Source: Nonomuraea indica (GTDB lineage: Bacteria > Actinomycetota > Actinomycetes > Streptosporangiales > Streptosporangiaceae). Taken from it: DNA of 64,000 bases. Under the pieces are notes generated by a model that saw only the letters and a list, made by a program, of their open reading frames with translations, searched no databases and was not told the DNA's origin. Location: assembly GCF_002850745.1 (NCBI RefSeq), contig NZ_KZ559466.1, positions 742,825-806,824 on the forward strand, written 5' to 3'. This document shows, piece by piece, positions 35,115 to 44,606 of the stretch (position 1 is its first letter; each line of letters begins with the position of its first letter). A program made the position numbers and the translations under genes.

Positions 35115-36644
35115 ATGACGACAGCGTTACGCGCCGTGCTGGCCTTCGCGTTGCTGACCGGCTTCTACGTGCTGGTGGGCGTGGTCGTCGGCGCGGCGAT
35201 CCTGGCGGACGTCCTCATGGCCGTCAGCTTCCACGCGAACCTGCTGAGGGAGGCTGTCGCGCTCAACCTGGCGGCCGCCCTCCTCGTGTACGCGCTGGTC
35301 ATGGTCAGCCGCCGCCGCGCCGGCGAACAGCCGGGCGTGCCGGTCACCCGCGAGCAGGAGCCCGTGCTCTGGCAGACGGTCGAGGACCTGGCCCGGCGGG
35401 TGCGCACGGCCCCGCCGGACGAGATCCGCCTGGTCCCCGAGGTGAACGCGGCCGTGTCGGAGGACACCCGCCTCCTCGGCCTGAGAGCCACCCGGCGGCG
35501 CCTGTTCATCGGCCTGCCACTGCTGCAGACCCTGACCATGGACGAGATGCGGGCGGTCCTCGGTCACGAGCTGGGCCACTACAGCCGCGCGCACACGCGG
35601 CTCGGCGCGCCGGTCCACCGGGGCCGGGTGGCGCTCGCCGCGGCGGTCCGCGGCCTGGCCGGGCACCCGGTCGTGCGCCTGCCGTTCACCTGGTACGCCC
35701 GGCTGTACCTGTGGGTCTCCCAGGCGGTGTCGCGGCGGCAGGAGCTGGAGGCGGACGCCCTGGCCGTCGCCATCGGCGGCCGGCAGGCCACGGCCCAGGC
35801 GCTGCGCAGGACGCAGGACATGGCGCTGGCCTGGACCCTGTACGTCCGCGACTACCTGTCGCTGGCCGGGACCGGCGGCTGCCGCCCGGTGACCGTCTTC
35901 AACGGCTTCCACGCGCTGCTGAACGACCCCGTCCGGCAGGCGGAGATCGCCCGGCTGGCCGGCGAGCCGCGGGAGTCCTCGCCGTACGACTCGCATCCGC
36001 CCCTCGCCGACCGGCTCGCCGCGATCGAGCTGCTGCCGGAGCCGCCGCAGGTGCCCGACCCCCGCCCGGCGCAGTCGCTGCTGCGCGACCCGGCGGGGGC
36101 GGCGCAGGCGGTGGAGACGTCGATCTGGACACCGGAGGCGCTGACGGGCCTGCGGCCGGCGCCGTGGGAGCACATCGTGGCCGCGGCCACGTACGCGTCG
36201 CGCAACGCCGAGCCGCTGCGCGACCTGGCGCTGGCGGGCCAGCGGGTGGTGGGCGCGAGCAGGCCGTACCTGGACGCGGCGTTCGAGGCGATCGCCCGCG
36301 GCCGGCAGGCGGAGCTGACCGAGCGGCTGGCCGAGCTGGGCTGGGCCGCCGCCGACGACCTGCTGGCCGGGGTGCTGGGCCGGGCGCTGGAGGCGGTGCT
36401 GATCGAGCACGGGCAGGCCCGCTGGACGCTGTCCTGGTCGGGGCCCCCGAGGCTGCTGTTCGAGGACGGCGAGGAGGTGGCGCTGGCCGGCTACGCGGCC
36501 CAGGTCGCGGCCGATCCGTCGGCGGTGCCGGGGCTGCGTGCCTGGCTGGGCGACCTGGGCGTGCGCCACGACTACGTGCCGGTCGCCGAGGCCGGCCGGG
36601 ACCCCTCCCCCGCCGGTCAGGGGGCGTCCGCGACCCGAAGGTAG
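35115..36644 (+). CDS. M48-family membrane metalloprotease
   Basis: 509 residues. Two N-terminal transmembrane helices (about 5-30 and 45-68), then the zinc site HELGH (in AVLGHELGHYSRAH) and the third ligand in RRQELEADALA. The C-terminal 250 residues are family-specific and soluble. M48 proteases act in membrane-protein quality control (HtpX-like). Divergent from dgt. Confidence 0.88.
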   Translation: MTTALRAVLAFALLTGFYVLVGVVVGAAILADVLMAVSFHANLLREAVALNLAAALLVYALVMVSRRRAGEQPGVPVTREQEPVLWQTVEDLARRVRTAPPDEIRLVPEVNAAVSEDTRLLGLRATRRRLFIGLPLLQTLTMDEMRAVLGHELGHYSRAHTRLGAPVHRGRVALAAAVRGLAGHPVVRLPFTWYARLYLWVSQAVSRRQELEADALAVAIGGRQATAQALRRTQDMALAWTLYVRDYLSLAGTGGCRPVTVFNGFHALLNDPVRQAEIARLAGEPRESSPYDSHPPLADRLAAIELLPEPPQVPDPRPAQSLLRDPAGAAQAVETSIWTPEALTGLRPAPWEHIVAAATYASRNAEPLRDLALAGQRVVGASRPYLDAAFEAIARGRQAELTERLAELGWAAADDLLAGVLGRALEAVLIEHGQARWTLSWSGPPRLLFEDGEEVALAGYAAQVAADPSAVPGLRAWLGDLGVRHDYVPVAEAGRDPSPAGQGASATRR

Positions 36645-36674
36645 CGACGGCGGGCGCGGGGAACGCTTGCTGCC

Positions 36675-37634
36675 ATGAACAACCTGTATCCCGTCATGCC
36701 GCTGGCCGAGTGGCAGGACACCAAGGCGACCCTGCACCGCTTCTGCCAGGTGGTGGGCAAGATCCGGCTGGAGTCGGCCGTCCGGCGCAACCATTGGTGG
36801 CACGCGCCGTTCCACCTCACCGGGCGTGGCATCACCACGCGGCCGATGGGGCAGGTGGACGGCAACCCGATCTTCACCATCGACTTCGACTTCGTCGGCC
36901 ACCGGCTGGTCGTGACCACGGTGGACGGGCGGGAGGCGGCGTTCCCGCTGTACGGCCTGTCGGTGGCCGACTTCTACCAGCGCACGATGCGGACGCTCGC
37001 GGACCTCGGCATCCGGGTGGAGATCCCGGTGCCGCGGCCGTTCGACCTGCCCGACTCCGGGCGGCCGTTCGCCGACGACACCGAGCACGCCGCCTACGAC
37101 CCGCTCATGGTCACCCGCTACTGGCAGGTGCTCAGTCAGGTCAACCTGCTGCTGGAGGAGTTCGCCGCCGGATACGAGGGCAAGACCAGCCCGGTGCACC
37201 ACTTCTGGCACACCTTCGACATCGCCTGCACCCGCTTCAGCGACCGCCGCGTCGCCCAGCCGCCCGAGGCGGACCCCGTGACGCGCGAGGCCTATTCGAG
37301 GGAGGTGATCAGCTTCGGCTTCTGGTTCGGCGACGACGCCTTCCCCGAGCCGGCGTTCTACTCCTACACCGCTCCCGAGCCGGACGGCCTGGACCGCGAG
37401 CCGCTGGAGCCGGCGGCGGCCCGGTGGATCACGCAGCGGGGCGGCCACCTGGCCGTGCTGTCCCACGCCGACGCCCTCGCGCAGGCCGACCCTCGGGCCG
37501 CCGTCCTCGCCTTCTTCGGCAGCGCCTACCGGGCCGGGGCACGGCTCGCCGGCTGGGACGCCGCGCGGCTCGCCTGCCCCGGCGGGGTCACCGACCCCCT
37601 GGCCGCGTCACCGGCCGCCGGAGACCGCCTCTAG
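36675..37634 (+). CDS. DUF5996 family protein
   Basis: 319 residues. MPLAEWQDTKATLHRFCQVVGKIRL, NHWWHAPFHLTGRGITTRPM, SPVHHFWHTFDIACTRFS and VISFGFWFGDDAFPEPAFYSY are the hallmark blocks of this conserved, uncharacterised family, rich in Trp, His and Phe. No signal peptide. Its TAG stop shares the CTAG at 37631-37634 with the stop of convergent ppdK. Confidence 0.87.
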   Translation: MNNLYPVMPLAEWQDTKATLHRFCQVVGKIRLESAVRRNHWWHAPFHLTGRGITTRPMGQVDGNPIFTIDFDFVGHRLVVTTVDGREAAFPLYGLSVADFYQRTMRTLADLGIRVEIPVPRPFDLPDSGRPFADDTEHAAYDPLMVTRYWQVLSQVNLLLEEFAAGYEGKTSPVHHFWHTFDIACTRFSDRRVAQPPEADPVTREAYSREVISFGFWFGDDAFPEPAFYSYTAPEPDGLDREPLEPAAARWITQRGGHLAVLSHADALAQADPRAAVLAFFGSAYRAGARLAGWDAARLACPGGVTDPLAASPAAGDRL

Positions 37635-40324
37635 CGGGTGTCGCTCTCGTTGTCACTGAGCGCGGCCCGCGCCGCCTCCAGGCGGGCGACGGGGATGCGG
37701 AACGGCGAGCAGGAGACGTAGTCGAGCCCGGCGTCGTGGCAGAAGTGCACCGAGTCGGGGTCGCCGCCGTGCTCCCCGCAGATGCCGACCTTGAGGTCGG
37801 ACCGCACCGCCCGGCCCTCGTCGGTGGCGAGGCGGACCAGGCGGCCGACGCCGTCGCGGTCGAGCGTCTCGAACGGCGACACGCCGAAGATGCCCAGCTC
37901 CAGGTAGCGGGAGAAGAACGCGGCCTCGACGTCGTCGCGGGAGAAGCCCCACATCATCTGGGTCAGGTCGTTGGTGCCGAAGGAGAAGAACTGCGCGGCC
38001 TCGGCGACCTGGCCGGCGGTGACGGCGGCCCGCGGCGTCTCGATCATGGTGCCGACGAGGGCGTCCACGCCCACCTCGGCCAGGATGGCGGTGGCCTCCT
38101 CGCGGACGGCCTCCAGCTCCTGCACCGCGGCCACCAGCGGGATCATGATCTCGGGCCGGGCGCCCGGCACCTCCTTGGCGGCCTGGGCGATGGCCCGCAC
38201 CTGCATGGCGAACAGGCCGGGGATCACCAGGCCGAGCCGTACGCCGCGCAGGCCCAGCATGGGGTTCTGCTCGTGCAGCCGCTTGACGGCGGCGAGCAGC
38301 CTGCGGTCCTTGTCCGACGCCTCGCCGGAGCCCGCCTCGGCCAGCGCGACCTTGACCGACAGGTCGGTGAGGTCGGGCAGGAACTCGTGCAGGGGCGGGT
38401 CGATGAGGCGCACCGTCACCGGCCGGCCCTCCATCGCCCGGAAGATGCCGACGAAGTCGGCCTTCTGCAGCGGCTCCAGCGCGTCGAGCGCCGCCTGCCG
38501 CTCGGTGTCGCCGGAGGCGAGCACGAGGTCCTCGACGAGCTGCCGGCGCTCGCCGAGGAACATGTGCTCGGTACGGCACAGCCCGATCCCCTCGGCGCCG
38601 AACCGGCGCGCCCTGGCCGCGTCCTCGGGGGTGTCGGCGTTGGCCCGCACCCGCAGCCGGCGTACCCCGTCGGCGTGCCGCATGATCCGGTCGACCGCCT
38701 TGACGAGGTTGTCGTCGTGCGAGGCCTCCTGCTCCTCGCCCGTCTCCTCCCCCGCTCCGGCGGAGGTCCCGCGCTCGAAGTACTCGACCACGGGGGAGTC
38801 GGCCACCGGCACCTCGCCGAGGAACACCTCGCCGGTGGTGCCGTCGATGGAGATGACCTCCCCTTCGCTGACGACGACGCCGCCGGGCGCGGTGAACCGC
38901 CGCTCGCCGACCGAGACCTCCAGTTCCTCCGCGCCGCAGACGCAGGTCTTGCCCATGCCGCGGGCCACGACGGCCGCGTGGGAGGTCTTGCCGCCACGGC
39001 TGGTGAGGATGCCGCGGGCGGCGATCATGCCGGCCAGGTCGTCGGGGTTGGTCTCACGGCGTACCAGGATGACGTCCTCGCCCCGCGCGGCCAGCTCGAC
39101 GGCCCGCTCGGAGGAGAAGACGGCCTTGCCGACGGCCGCGCCGGGCGAGGCGTTCATTCCCTTGGCGATCCGGTTCTTGACGGCACCGCCGTCGAAGCGG
39201 GGGAACATGAGCTGGGCGAGCTGGTCGCCGGTCACCCGGGTGACGGCCTCGTCGAGCGTGATGAGGCCCTGGTCGACGAGCTGCGTGGCGATGCGGAACG
39301 CGGCGGCGGCGGTGCGCTTGCCGACGCGGGTCTGCAGCATCCACAGCTTGCCCCGCTCGATGGTGAACTCAATGTCGCACAGGTCGCGGTAGTGGTTCTC
39401 GAGCGTCTCCATGATCTGCAGGAGCTCGTCGTAGCAGTGCTTGTCGAGGCGTTCAAGGTCCTGCAGCGGGACGGTGTTGCGGATGCCGGCGACGACGTCC
39501 TCGCCCTGGGCGTTCTGGAGGTAGTCGCCGTAGACGCCCTGCTGGCCGGAGCCGGGGTCGCGGGTGAAGGCGACGCCGGTACCGGAGTCGTTGCCGCAGT
39601 TGCCGAAGACCATGGCGACGATGTTGACGGCCGTGCCGAGGTCGGCGGGGATGCGCTCCTGGCGGCGGTAGAGGATGGCGCGCGGGGCGTTCCAGGAGTC
39701 GAAGACGGCCATGACGGCCAGGCGCATCTGCTCGCGCGGGTCCGCGGGGAACTCCTTGCCGGTCTGCTCGCGGACGATGCCCTTGTACGTCTCGACGAGG
39801 CTCTGCAGCTCGCCGGCGCCGAGGTCGGTGTCCTGCCGGTCGCCCTTGAGCTCGTCGAGCGCGTGCTCGAAGTGGTCGCCGTCGATGCCGAGCACCGTCT
39901 TGCCGAACATCTGGATGAGCCGCCGGTAGGAGTCCCAGGCGAAGCGCTCGTTGCCGCCGGACTGCTTGGCCAGGCCGTGCACGGACTCGTCGTTGAGCCC
40001 GATGTTGAGGACGGTCTCCATCATGCCGGGCATGGAGAACTTCGCGCCGGAGCGGACGCTGACGAGCAGCGGGTCGTCGGTCTGGCCGAGGGTGCGCCCC
40101 ATCGTCGCCTCCAGGGCGCTCAGGTGCCGCGCGATCTCCTCGTCGAGCCCGGCGGGGAGCGTGCCTTCGGCCAGGTAGTGCCGGCACGCCTCCGTCGTGA
40201 TCGTGAACCCCGGAGGAACGGGCAGCCCGAGGTTGGTCATTTCGGCGAGGTTCGCACCCTTGCCGCCGAGCAGGTCCTTGAGATTCCGGTTGCCCTCGGT
40301 GAAGTCGTAAACGTACTTGGCCAC
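37631..40324 (-). CDS. ppdK: Pyruvate, phosphate dikinase
   Basis: 897 residues, normal for PPDK. N-terminal ATP-grasp (GGKGANLAEMTNLGLPVPPGFTI), central phospho-histidine domain (TSRGGKTSHAAVVARGMGK) and C-terminal pyruvate barrel (FSFGTNDLTQMMWGFSRDD; GICGEHGGDP with the catalytic Cys). It interconverts pyruvate + ATP + Pi with PEP + AMP + PPi. The GTG at 40324 is chosen for GGAG 5 bases upstream. The long AT-rich upstream region holds a tandem operator (40466-40493). Confidence 0.95.
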   Translation of the reverse strand: MAKYVYDFTEGNRNLKDLLGGKGANLAEMTNLGLPVPPGFTITTEACRHYLAEGTLPAGLDEEIARHLSALEATMGRTLGQTDDPLLVSVRSGAKFSMPGMMETVLNIGLNDESVHGLAKQSGGNERFAWDSYRRLIQMFGKTVLGIDGDHFEHALDELKGDRQDTDLGAGELQSLVETYKGIVREQTGKEFPADPREQMRLAVMAVFDSWNAPRAILYRRQERIPADLGTAVNIVAMVFGNCGNDSGTGVAFTRDPGSGQQGVYGDYLQNAQGEDVVAGIRNTVPLQDLERLDKHCYDELLQIMETLENHYRDLCDIEFTIERGKLWMLQTRVGKRTAAAAFRIATQLVDQGLITLDEAVTRVTGDQLAQLMFPRFDGGAVKNRIAKGMNASPGAAVGKAVFSSERAVELAARGEDVILVRRETNPDDLAGMIAARGILTSRGGKTSHAAVVARGMGKTCVCGAEELEVSVGERRFTAPGGVVVSEGEVISIDGTTGEVFLGEVPVADSPVVEYFERGTSAGAGEETGEEQEASHDDNLVKAVDRIMRHADGVRRLRVRANADTPEDAARARRFGAEGIGLCRTEHMFLGERRQLVEDLVLASGDTERQAALDALEPLQKADFVGIFRAMEGRPVTVRLIDPPLHEFLPDLTDLSVKVALAEAGSGEASDKDRRLLAAVKRLHEQNPMLGLRGVRLGLVIPGLFAMQVRAIAQAAKEVPGARPEIMIPLVAAVQELEAVREEATAILAEVGVDALVGTMIETPRAAVTAGQVAEAAQFFSFGTNDLTQMMWGFSRDDVEAAFFSRYLELGIFGVSPFETLDRDGVGRLVRLATDEGRAVRSDLKVGICGEHGGDPDSVHFCHDAGLDYVSCSPFRIPVARLEAARAALSDNESDTR

Positions 40325-40667
40325 CACAGCTCCAATCAACGCCTCTGTCCCGGACTCTACCGGCGAGAATGATGAAGAAACTGCACCCAACGGTTAAGTC
40401 ATCGTTTTCCCAGGTAAACCGCCCTGCAGCGGTCTAATCCAATTTGTTTTACGTTGACCATGAAATTGGTTTATACCAATTGGTATACACCAATTGTGGG
40501 GCGTTCGGAGGCGGTCTTGAATCGGGTTCGGCGGCCGGCTTTCCGGCTGCCGCGAGGCGGACCCGCCCCTTTCCGGACGCCCGCGGGCCCGGATCGCGGC
40601 GAGGCGTGACGGATCGGCCGCCCGTTTCGCAACCGCACGGTAATCGGCGGCTGTCACGCTCTGGTGC
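40325..40667. other. AT-rich regulatory interval between ppdK and a lipoprotein gene
   Basis: No gene. An island of low GC (about 40385-40500) holds the ppdK promoter region and the operators at 40429-40493; the rest is GC-rich and featureless to the eye. Confidence 0.6.
40429..40493 (-). promoter_or_regulatory. Tandem 14-bp operators upstream of ppdK
   Basis: TTGGT-TTAT-ACCAA (40466-40479) and TTGGT-ATAC-ACCAA (40480-40493) abut with no gap; a degenerate third copy, GCGGT-CTAA-TCCAA, lies at 40429-40442. TGGT-N4-ACCA is the layout of GntR/HutC-type sites such as DasR boxes. No such regulator is next to it. Confidence 0.55.
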
Positions 40668-41147
40668 ATGCCACCCCCCGTACGGCGGCGTCTGGCCGTG
40701 GCCGCCTGCCTGGCCTGGGCGGTCGCCGGCTGCTCCCCCGGCGCCACGTTCGTCTCGACCGGCGAGGGCACCGCGGTCACGCCCGAGGAGACCTCCACAC
40801 CGGGGCTCTACCTGCAACGGCTGCACGCCACGTACTTACGGCCCGGCGACTGCCTGTGGGAGCTGCCCCACGACCTCGTCGCGACGCTCGTGTCCTGCGA
40901 GATGCCGCACGCGGCCGAGTACGCGTCCATCTACGTGCTGCCGGAGGGCCCGTGGCCGGGCGAGACCGCGGCGAGGCGCCGGGCCCTCGACTGGTGCGGC
41001 CCGCGGCTGCGGGTGAGGGAGTCACGGCGCGACGACGTCAAGGCCGGAGTGCTGCTGCCGCTGGAGCACGAGTGGCCGGCCCAGCGGACGGCGTACTGCC
41101 TCGCCGTGCCGCGCGAGGGCGAGTTGGTGGGACGGGTCCTGAAGTAG
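40668..41147 (+). CDS. Septum-formation-family lipoprotein
   Basis: 159 residues. Lipobox AVAGC (Cys22). The mature part has GDCLWELP, LVSCEMPHAAEYASIYVLP, WCGPRL and TAYCLAVP: four paired cysteines with the CxxPH..E motif of the actinobacterial septum-formation (DUF4190-linked) extracellular domain. Probably an extracellular disulfide-bonded domain of unknown binding role. Confidence 0.72.
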   Translation: MPPPVRRRLAVAACLAWAVAGCSPGATFVSTGEGTAVTPEETSTPGLYLQRLHATYLRPGDCLWELPHDLVATLVSCEMPHAAEYASIYVLPEGPWPGETAARRRALDWCGPRLRVRESRRDDVKAGVLLPLEHEWPAQRTAYCLAVPREGELVGRVLK

Positions 41148-41163
41148 CCGTCGCCACAGCCCG

Positions 41164-41229
41164 CCGGGCGGGCGCCGCGAGCCGGACCTGGTGACACCTC
41201 CCGGGCGGGCTTCGCTAGCCGGAACCTGG
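41164..41229. repeat. Two direct 28-bp repeats
   Basis: CCGGGCGGGC...CGC-AGCCGGA-CCTGG occurs at 41164-41191 and, with a few changes and one extra base, at 41201-41229, between two plus-strand genes. Purpose unknown. Confidence 0.6.
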
Positions 41230-41312
41230 CGCGTCCTCCGCCCGGCAGCCACCCGCCCCGAGCAACCCATCCTTTGCACCGTCTTTCGGTGGCAGCGGGT
41301 ACATCCCTGGCC

Positions 41313-42212
41313 ATGACGCCTTTCCAGCGCTACCTCGCGGAAGAGGTGGCGCTCGACCACGCCGACGGGCTCATCACGCGGCGCGAGGCGCTGCGCCGGC
41401 TCGGCCTGCTCGGTCTCGCCCTGCCCGCCGCGACCGCCCTGCTGTCGGCGTGCGGCGCGGCGCCCGAGGCGGCCACCTCCCCGACTCCGGCCCCGCCCAC
41501 GGGCGCGGCCTCACCGGCGGGCCCGTCACCGCTGCCGGCGGAGGGGATCACCTTCGCCGGACCGGAAGGGGTGACGCTGCGGGGAGCCTGGGCGGCCGCC
41601 GCGCAGCCGCGAGGCGCGGTGCTGGTCGTCCACGAGAACCGGGGCCTGACCGACCACATCCGGTCCGTGGCGGGCCGGCTCGCGGCGAGCGGCTACTCGG
41701 CGCTGGCGCTCGACCTGCTCTCCCGTGAGGGCGGCACGGCGTCGTTCGCCGACTCCGCACAGGTCACGGCCAGACTCGGGGAGATCTCGCCGGACCGGTT
41801 CGTGGCCGACATGAAAGCGGCGGTGGGCGAGCTGGGCGAGCGGGCGTCCGGGGCGAAGCTGGGCATGGTGGGCTTCTGCTTCGGCGGCGGGATGACATGG
41901 CTGCTGCTGGCCTCGGGCGAGCCCCGGCTGGCCGCCGCCGCGCCGTTCTACGGGCCGCTGCCGGACGGCGCCGACTTCGCCGGCAGCCGGGCGGCGGTGC
42001 TCGCGGTGTACGCCGAGCGGGACGAGCGGGTGAACGCCTCCCGCCCGGCCGCCGAGGCCGCGCTGCGCAGGGCCGGGCTGACGTACGAGATCGTGACGTT
42101 CCCGGGGGTGCGGCACGCCTTCTTCAACGACACGGGGCAGCGCTACGACGCCGGGGCTGCGGCCCAGGCCTACGACCGGCTCATCGACTGGTACGACCGC
42201 CATCTGGCCTGA
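41313..42212 (+). CDS. Dienelactone-hydrolase-family protein, Tat lipoprotein
   Basis: 299 residues. A twin-arginine motif (TRREALRRLGLLG, RR at 23-24) followed by a hydrophobic core and LLSACG (Cys47) suggests a Tat-exported lipoprotein. The hydrolase domain has VVHENRGLTDHIR, nucleophile Cys in GFCFGGG, an Asp in AERDERVNASR and His in GVRHAFFND. The family opens dienelactone-like esters; an extracytoplasmic version is seen in several actinobacteria. The ATG at 41313 gives the usual N-terminus. Confidence 0.83.
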   Translation: MTPFQRYLAEEVALDHADGLITRREALRRLGLLGLALPAATALLSACGAAPEAATSPTPAPPTGAASPAGPSPLPAEGITFAGPEGVTLRGAWAAAAQPRGAVLVVHENRGLTDHIRSVAGRLAASGYSALALDLLSREGGTASFADSAQVTARLGEISPDRFVADMKAAVGELGERASGAKLGMVGFCFGGGMTWLLLASGEPRLAAAAPFYGPLPDGADFAGSRAAVLAVYAERDERVNASRPAAEAALRRAGLTYEIVTFPGVRHAFFNDTGQRYDAGAAAQAYDRLIDWYDRHLA

Positions 42213-42273
42213 CACCCGCCCCGCCGCCGAAGGCCGCGGGCGCGGAAGCGCGGGGCCGGACGGTCGGAGACGT

Positions 42274-42307
42274 GCCCCGGCTCGCCGCGGTGGGCGGGAG
42301 CCGGGGC
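42274..42307 (-). terminator. Hairpin terminator after glyS
   Basis: GCCCCGGCTC (42274-42283) pairs perfectly with GAGCCGGGGC (42298-42307). It lies 9 bases beyond the glyS stop; no T-run. Confidence 0.5.
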
Positions 42308-42315
42308 GTGCGCCG

Positions 42316-43701
42316 TCAGTCGTTGAGGTGCTGGCGCAGGTAGGAGTCGACCTGGTCGAGCGCGATGCGCTCCTGGCGCATCGAGTCGCGCTCGCGGATC
42401 GTGACGGCCTGGTCGTCCAGGGTGTCGAAGTCGACCGTGACGCAGAACGGCGTGCCGATCTCGTCCTGGCGGCGGTAGCGGCGGCCGATGGCGCCGGCGT
42501 CGTCGAACTCGACGTTCCACCGGCGGCGCAGCTGCGCGGCCAGGTCGCGGGCCTTGGGCGACAGGTCGGCGTTGCGCGACAGCGGCAGCACGGCGACCTT
42601 GACCGGGGCGAGCCGGTGGTCGAGCCGCATGACGGTGCGCTTCTCCATGACGCCCTTGGCGTTGGGCGCCTCGTCCTCGCTGTAGGCGTCGAGCAGGAAC
42701 GTCAGCGTCGCCCGGTCGACACCGGCCGCCGGCTCGATGACGTAGGGGACGTAGCGCTCCTGCGTGTCCTGCTCGAAGAAGCTGAGGTCGACGCCCGAGG
42801 CCTTGGAGTGGGCGGTCAGGTCGAAGTCGGTGCGGTTGGCGATGCCTTCGAGCTCACCCCACTCGCTGCCGGCGAAGTTGAAGCGGTACTCGATGTCGAC
42901 GGTGCGCTTGGAGTAGTGGGACAGCTTCTCCTTGGGGTGCTCGTAGAGCCGGAGGTTGTCCTTGTTGATGCCGAGGTCGGAGTACCAGCGGTAGCGCTCG
43001 TCGATCCAGAACTGGTGCCACTCCTCGTCGGTGCCGGGCTTGACGAAGAACTCCATCTCCATCTGCTCGAACTCGCGGGTGCGGAAGATGAAGTTGCCCG
43101 GGGTGATCTCGTTGCGGAACGACTTGCCGATCTGGCCGATGCCGAACGGGATCTTCTTGCGCGCCGACTGCTGCACGTTGAGGTAGTTGATGAAGATGCC
43201 CTGCGCGGTCTCGGGCCGGAGGTAGGCCAGGCCCGACTCGTCCTCGACCGGGCCGAGGAAGGTCTTGAGCAGGCCGCTGAACTGCCGGGGCTCGGTGAAG
43301 GCGCCCTTGTTGCCGCAGTTGGGGCAGGTGATGTCGGCCAGGCCATGCTCGGGGGCGCGGCCGTTCTTCTCCTCGTACGCCTCGAGCAGGTGGTCGGCGC
43401 GGAAGCGCTTGTGGCAGGACTGGCACTCGGTCAGCGGGTCGGTGAACGTCTCGACGTGGCCGCTGGCCTGCCAGACCTCGCGGGCCAGGATGACGCAGGA
43501 GTCGAGGCCGACGACGTCGTCGCGCGCCTGGACCATCGACTGCCACCACTGGCGCTTGACGTTGTTCTTCAGCTCGACGCCCAGCGGGCCGTAGTCCCAC
43601 GACGCCCGCAGACCCCCGTAGATCTCGCTCGACGGGTAGACGAGCCCGCGGCGCTTGGCGAGGCTGACGATGGTGTCCATGACGTCTGTACGGCGTGCCA
43701 T
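42316..43701 (-). CDS. glyS: Glycyl-tRNA synthetase (single-chain, alpha2 type)
   Basis: 461 residues, class II. Motif 1 region [20 protein letters not shown], zinc-like insertion ([13 protein letters not shown]), motif 2 [25 protein letters not shown], motif 3 [14 protein letters not shown], and the anticodon domain from about 360. It charges tRNA-Gly. GGAAAGAG lies upstream of the ATG. Confidence 0.97.
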   Translation of the reverse strand: MARRTDVMDTIVSLAKRRGLVYPSSEIYGGLRASWDYGPLGVELKNNVKRQWWQSMVQARDDVVGLDSCVILAREVWQASGHVETFTDPLTECQSCHKRFRADHLLEAYEEKNGRAPEHGLADITCPNCGNKGAFTEPRQFSGLLKTFLGPVEDESGLAYLRPETAQGIFINYLNVQQSARKKIPFGIGQIGKSFRNEITPGNFIFRTREFEQMEMEFFVKPGTDEEWHQFWIDERYRWYSDLGINKDNLRLYEHPKEKLSHYSKRTVDIEYRFNFAGSEWGELEGIANRTDFDLTAHSKASGVDLSFFEQDTQERYVPYVIEPAAGVDRATLTFLLDAYSEDEAPNAKGVMEKRTVMRLDHRLAPVKVAVLPLSRNADLSPKARDLAAQLRRRWNVEFDDAGAIGRRYRRQDEIGTPFCVTVDFDTLDDQAVTIRERDSMRQERIALDQVDSYLRQHLND

Positions 43702-43798
43702 GTGGTTGGGTCTCTTTCCGGCTGGAGGTCGGCGAGGGGAACGAACGAATGAACTCTCAGCTTAGGGGACGTGGGGCGGCCCTCGCGCGAGAGTATTG

Positions 43799-44086
43799 CT
43801 ACGCCCCGTCCTGCGTGTAGACGTCCTCGAAAGCGCTGGGTTCGTTGACCATGAGAATCATGAGCGGATACATCGCCATCCGTGCGGCGGAGAGCGCTCT
43901 GCGGTAGAACCCGGCGCCCTCCCACTCGCTGACCAGGGCCCACAGGTTGGGCTCGTCGACCGACCGGGCCAGTCTGCCGCGCAGGTAGCCGGGCTGGAGG
44001 GCGAGCGTGTCGAGGATGGCGTGGCCTTGCTTGACGAAGTCCTGGGACTGGGCTTCGGGAACGGTGTAACGGATCACGGCGAGCAC
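43799..44086 (-). CDS. Antibiotic-biosynthesis-monooxygenase (ABM) fold protein
   Basis: About 95 residues: VIRYTVPEAQSQDFVKQGHAI, LQPGYLRGRLARSVDEPNLWALVSEWEGAGFYRRAL, a typical small ferredoxin-like ABM protein. Members are cofactor-free monooxygenases or simple binding proteins; the role here is unknown. The GTG at 44086 has GGGAGG too close; a GTG at 44077 with 10-base spacing may be the real start. Confidence 0.78.
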   Translation of the reverse strand: MLAVIRYTVPEAQSQDFVKQGHAILDTLALQPGYLRGRLARSVDEPNLWALVSEWEGAGFYRRALSAARMAMYPLMILMVNEPSAFEDVYTQDGA

Positions 44087-44156
44087 GCCTCCCAGGATGG
44101 CAGACGTTGTCGCACCGCTGCGCGATTCCGGCGGGCCCGAGGGCTAGGCTCGGGCC

Positions 44157-44549
44157 GTGGCCACCGACCGAGACCGCCGTGACGTCCGCCGCGAGCGGGC
44201 GCGCGGGCCCCGGGGCGCCCGGCGTCCCCTGCCCGAGGGCGAGCAGTTCTTCACGCCGGGCGCGACCGGCCTGCGCAAGTCCGTGGAGGCGCGCAGCGCG
44301 ACGCCCATGACCTTCCTGTTCACCCAGGTGCCCCGGTGGGTGACGCCGGCCGTGCTGGTGGCGTTGCTGCTGGCGGGGTTCGCGGTGCCCGGCTGGCCGG
44401 GTGCGGTGGCGGTGCTGCCCGTGCTCGCGTTCGTGGGCTGGCTGGCCTACCTGTCGTGGCCGTCGCTGGGCGCGGGCGGGCGGGTGCTGCGCGTGGTGAT
44501 GCTGGCGTTCCTGCTGGTGCTGGCGGCCGACCGGTTCGGGGCGTTCTAG
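44157..44549 (+). CDS. DUF6703 family membrane protein
   Basis: 130 residues. A basic N-terminus (RRDVRRERARGPRGARRPLP), then about three transmembrane helices from residue 55. The family is conserved in actinobacteria and uncharacterised. It starts at GTG 44157, divergent from the ABM gene, and precedes the zinc operon by 57 bases. Confidence 0.75.
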   Translation: MATDRDRRDVRRERARGPRGARRPLPEGEQFFTPGATGLRKSVEARSATPMTFLFTQVPRWVTPAVLVALLLAGFAVPGWPGAVAVLPVLAFVGWLAYLSWPSLGAGGRVLRVVMLAFLLVLAADRFGAF

Positions 44550-44567
44550 GCGACAGCCGCCCCAATT

Positions 44568-44596
44568 TTGACAATCGTTTTCATTTTCCGCATACT
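44568..44596 (+). promoter_or_regulatory. Zinc-operon promoter overlapped by a Zur-box-like palindrome
   Basis: A -35 TTGACA (44568-44573), 17-base spacer and -10-like CATACT (44591-44596). TGACAATCGTTTTCA (44569-44583) matches the AT-rich palindromic Zur box of actinobacteria and covers the -35 and part of the spacer. Transcription would start next to the start codon at 44607, so the message may be nearly leaderless. Confidence 0.75.
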
Positions 44597-44606
44597 TGAT
44601 GGCGTG

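Noticed and set aside
35078..40372. Very long open frame of over 1700 codons on the plus strand
   Set aside because: It is opposite and out of frame with M48, DUF5996 and ppdK genes, rich in Arg/Gly/Ala/Val and without known domains; an effect of high GC in the third codon position.
44157..44549. DUF6703 gene as first gene of the zinc operon
   Set aside because: A full promoter and Zur-box-like site lie between it and znuA, so it is probably separate.
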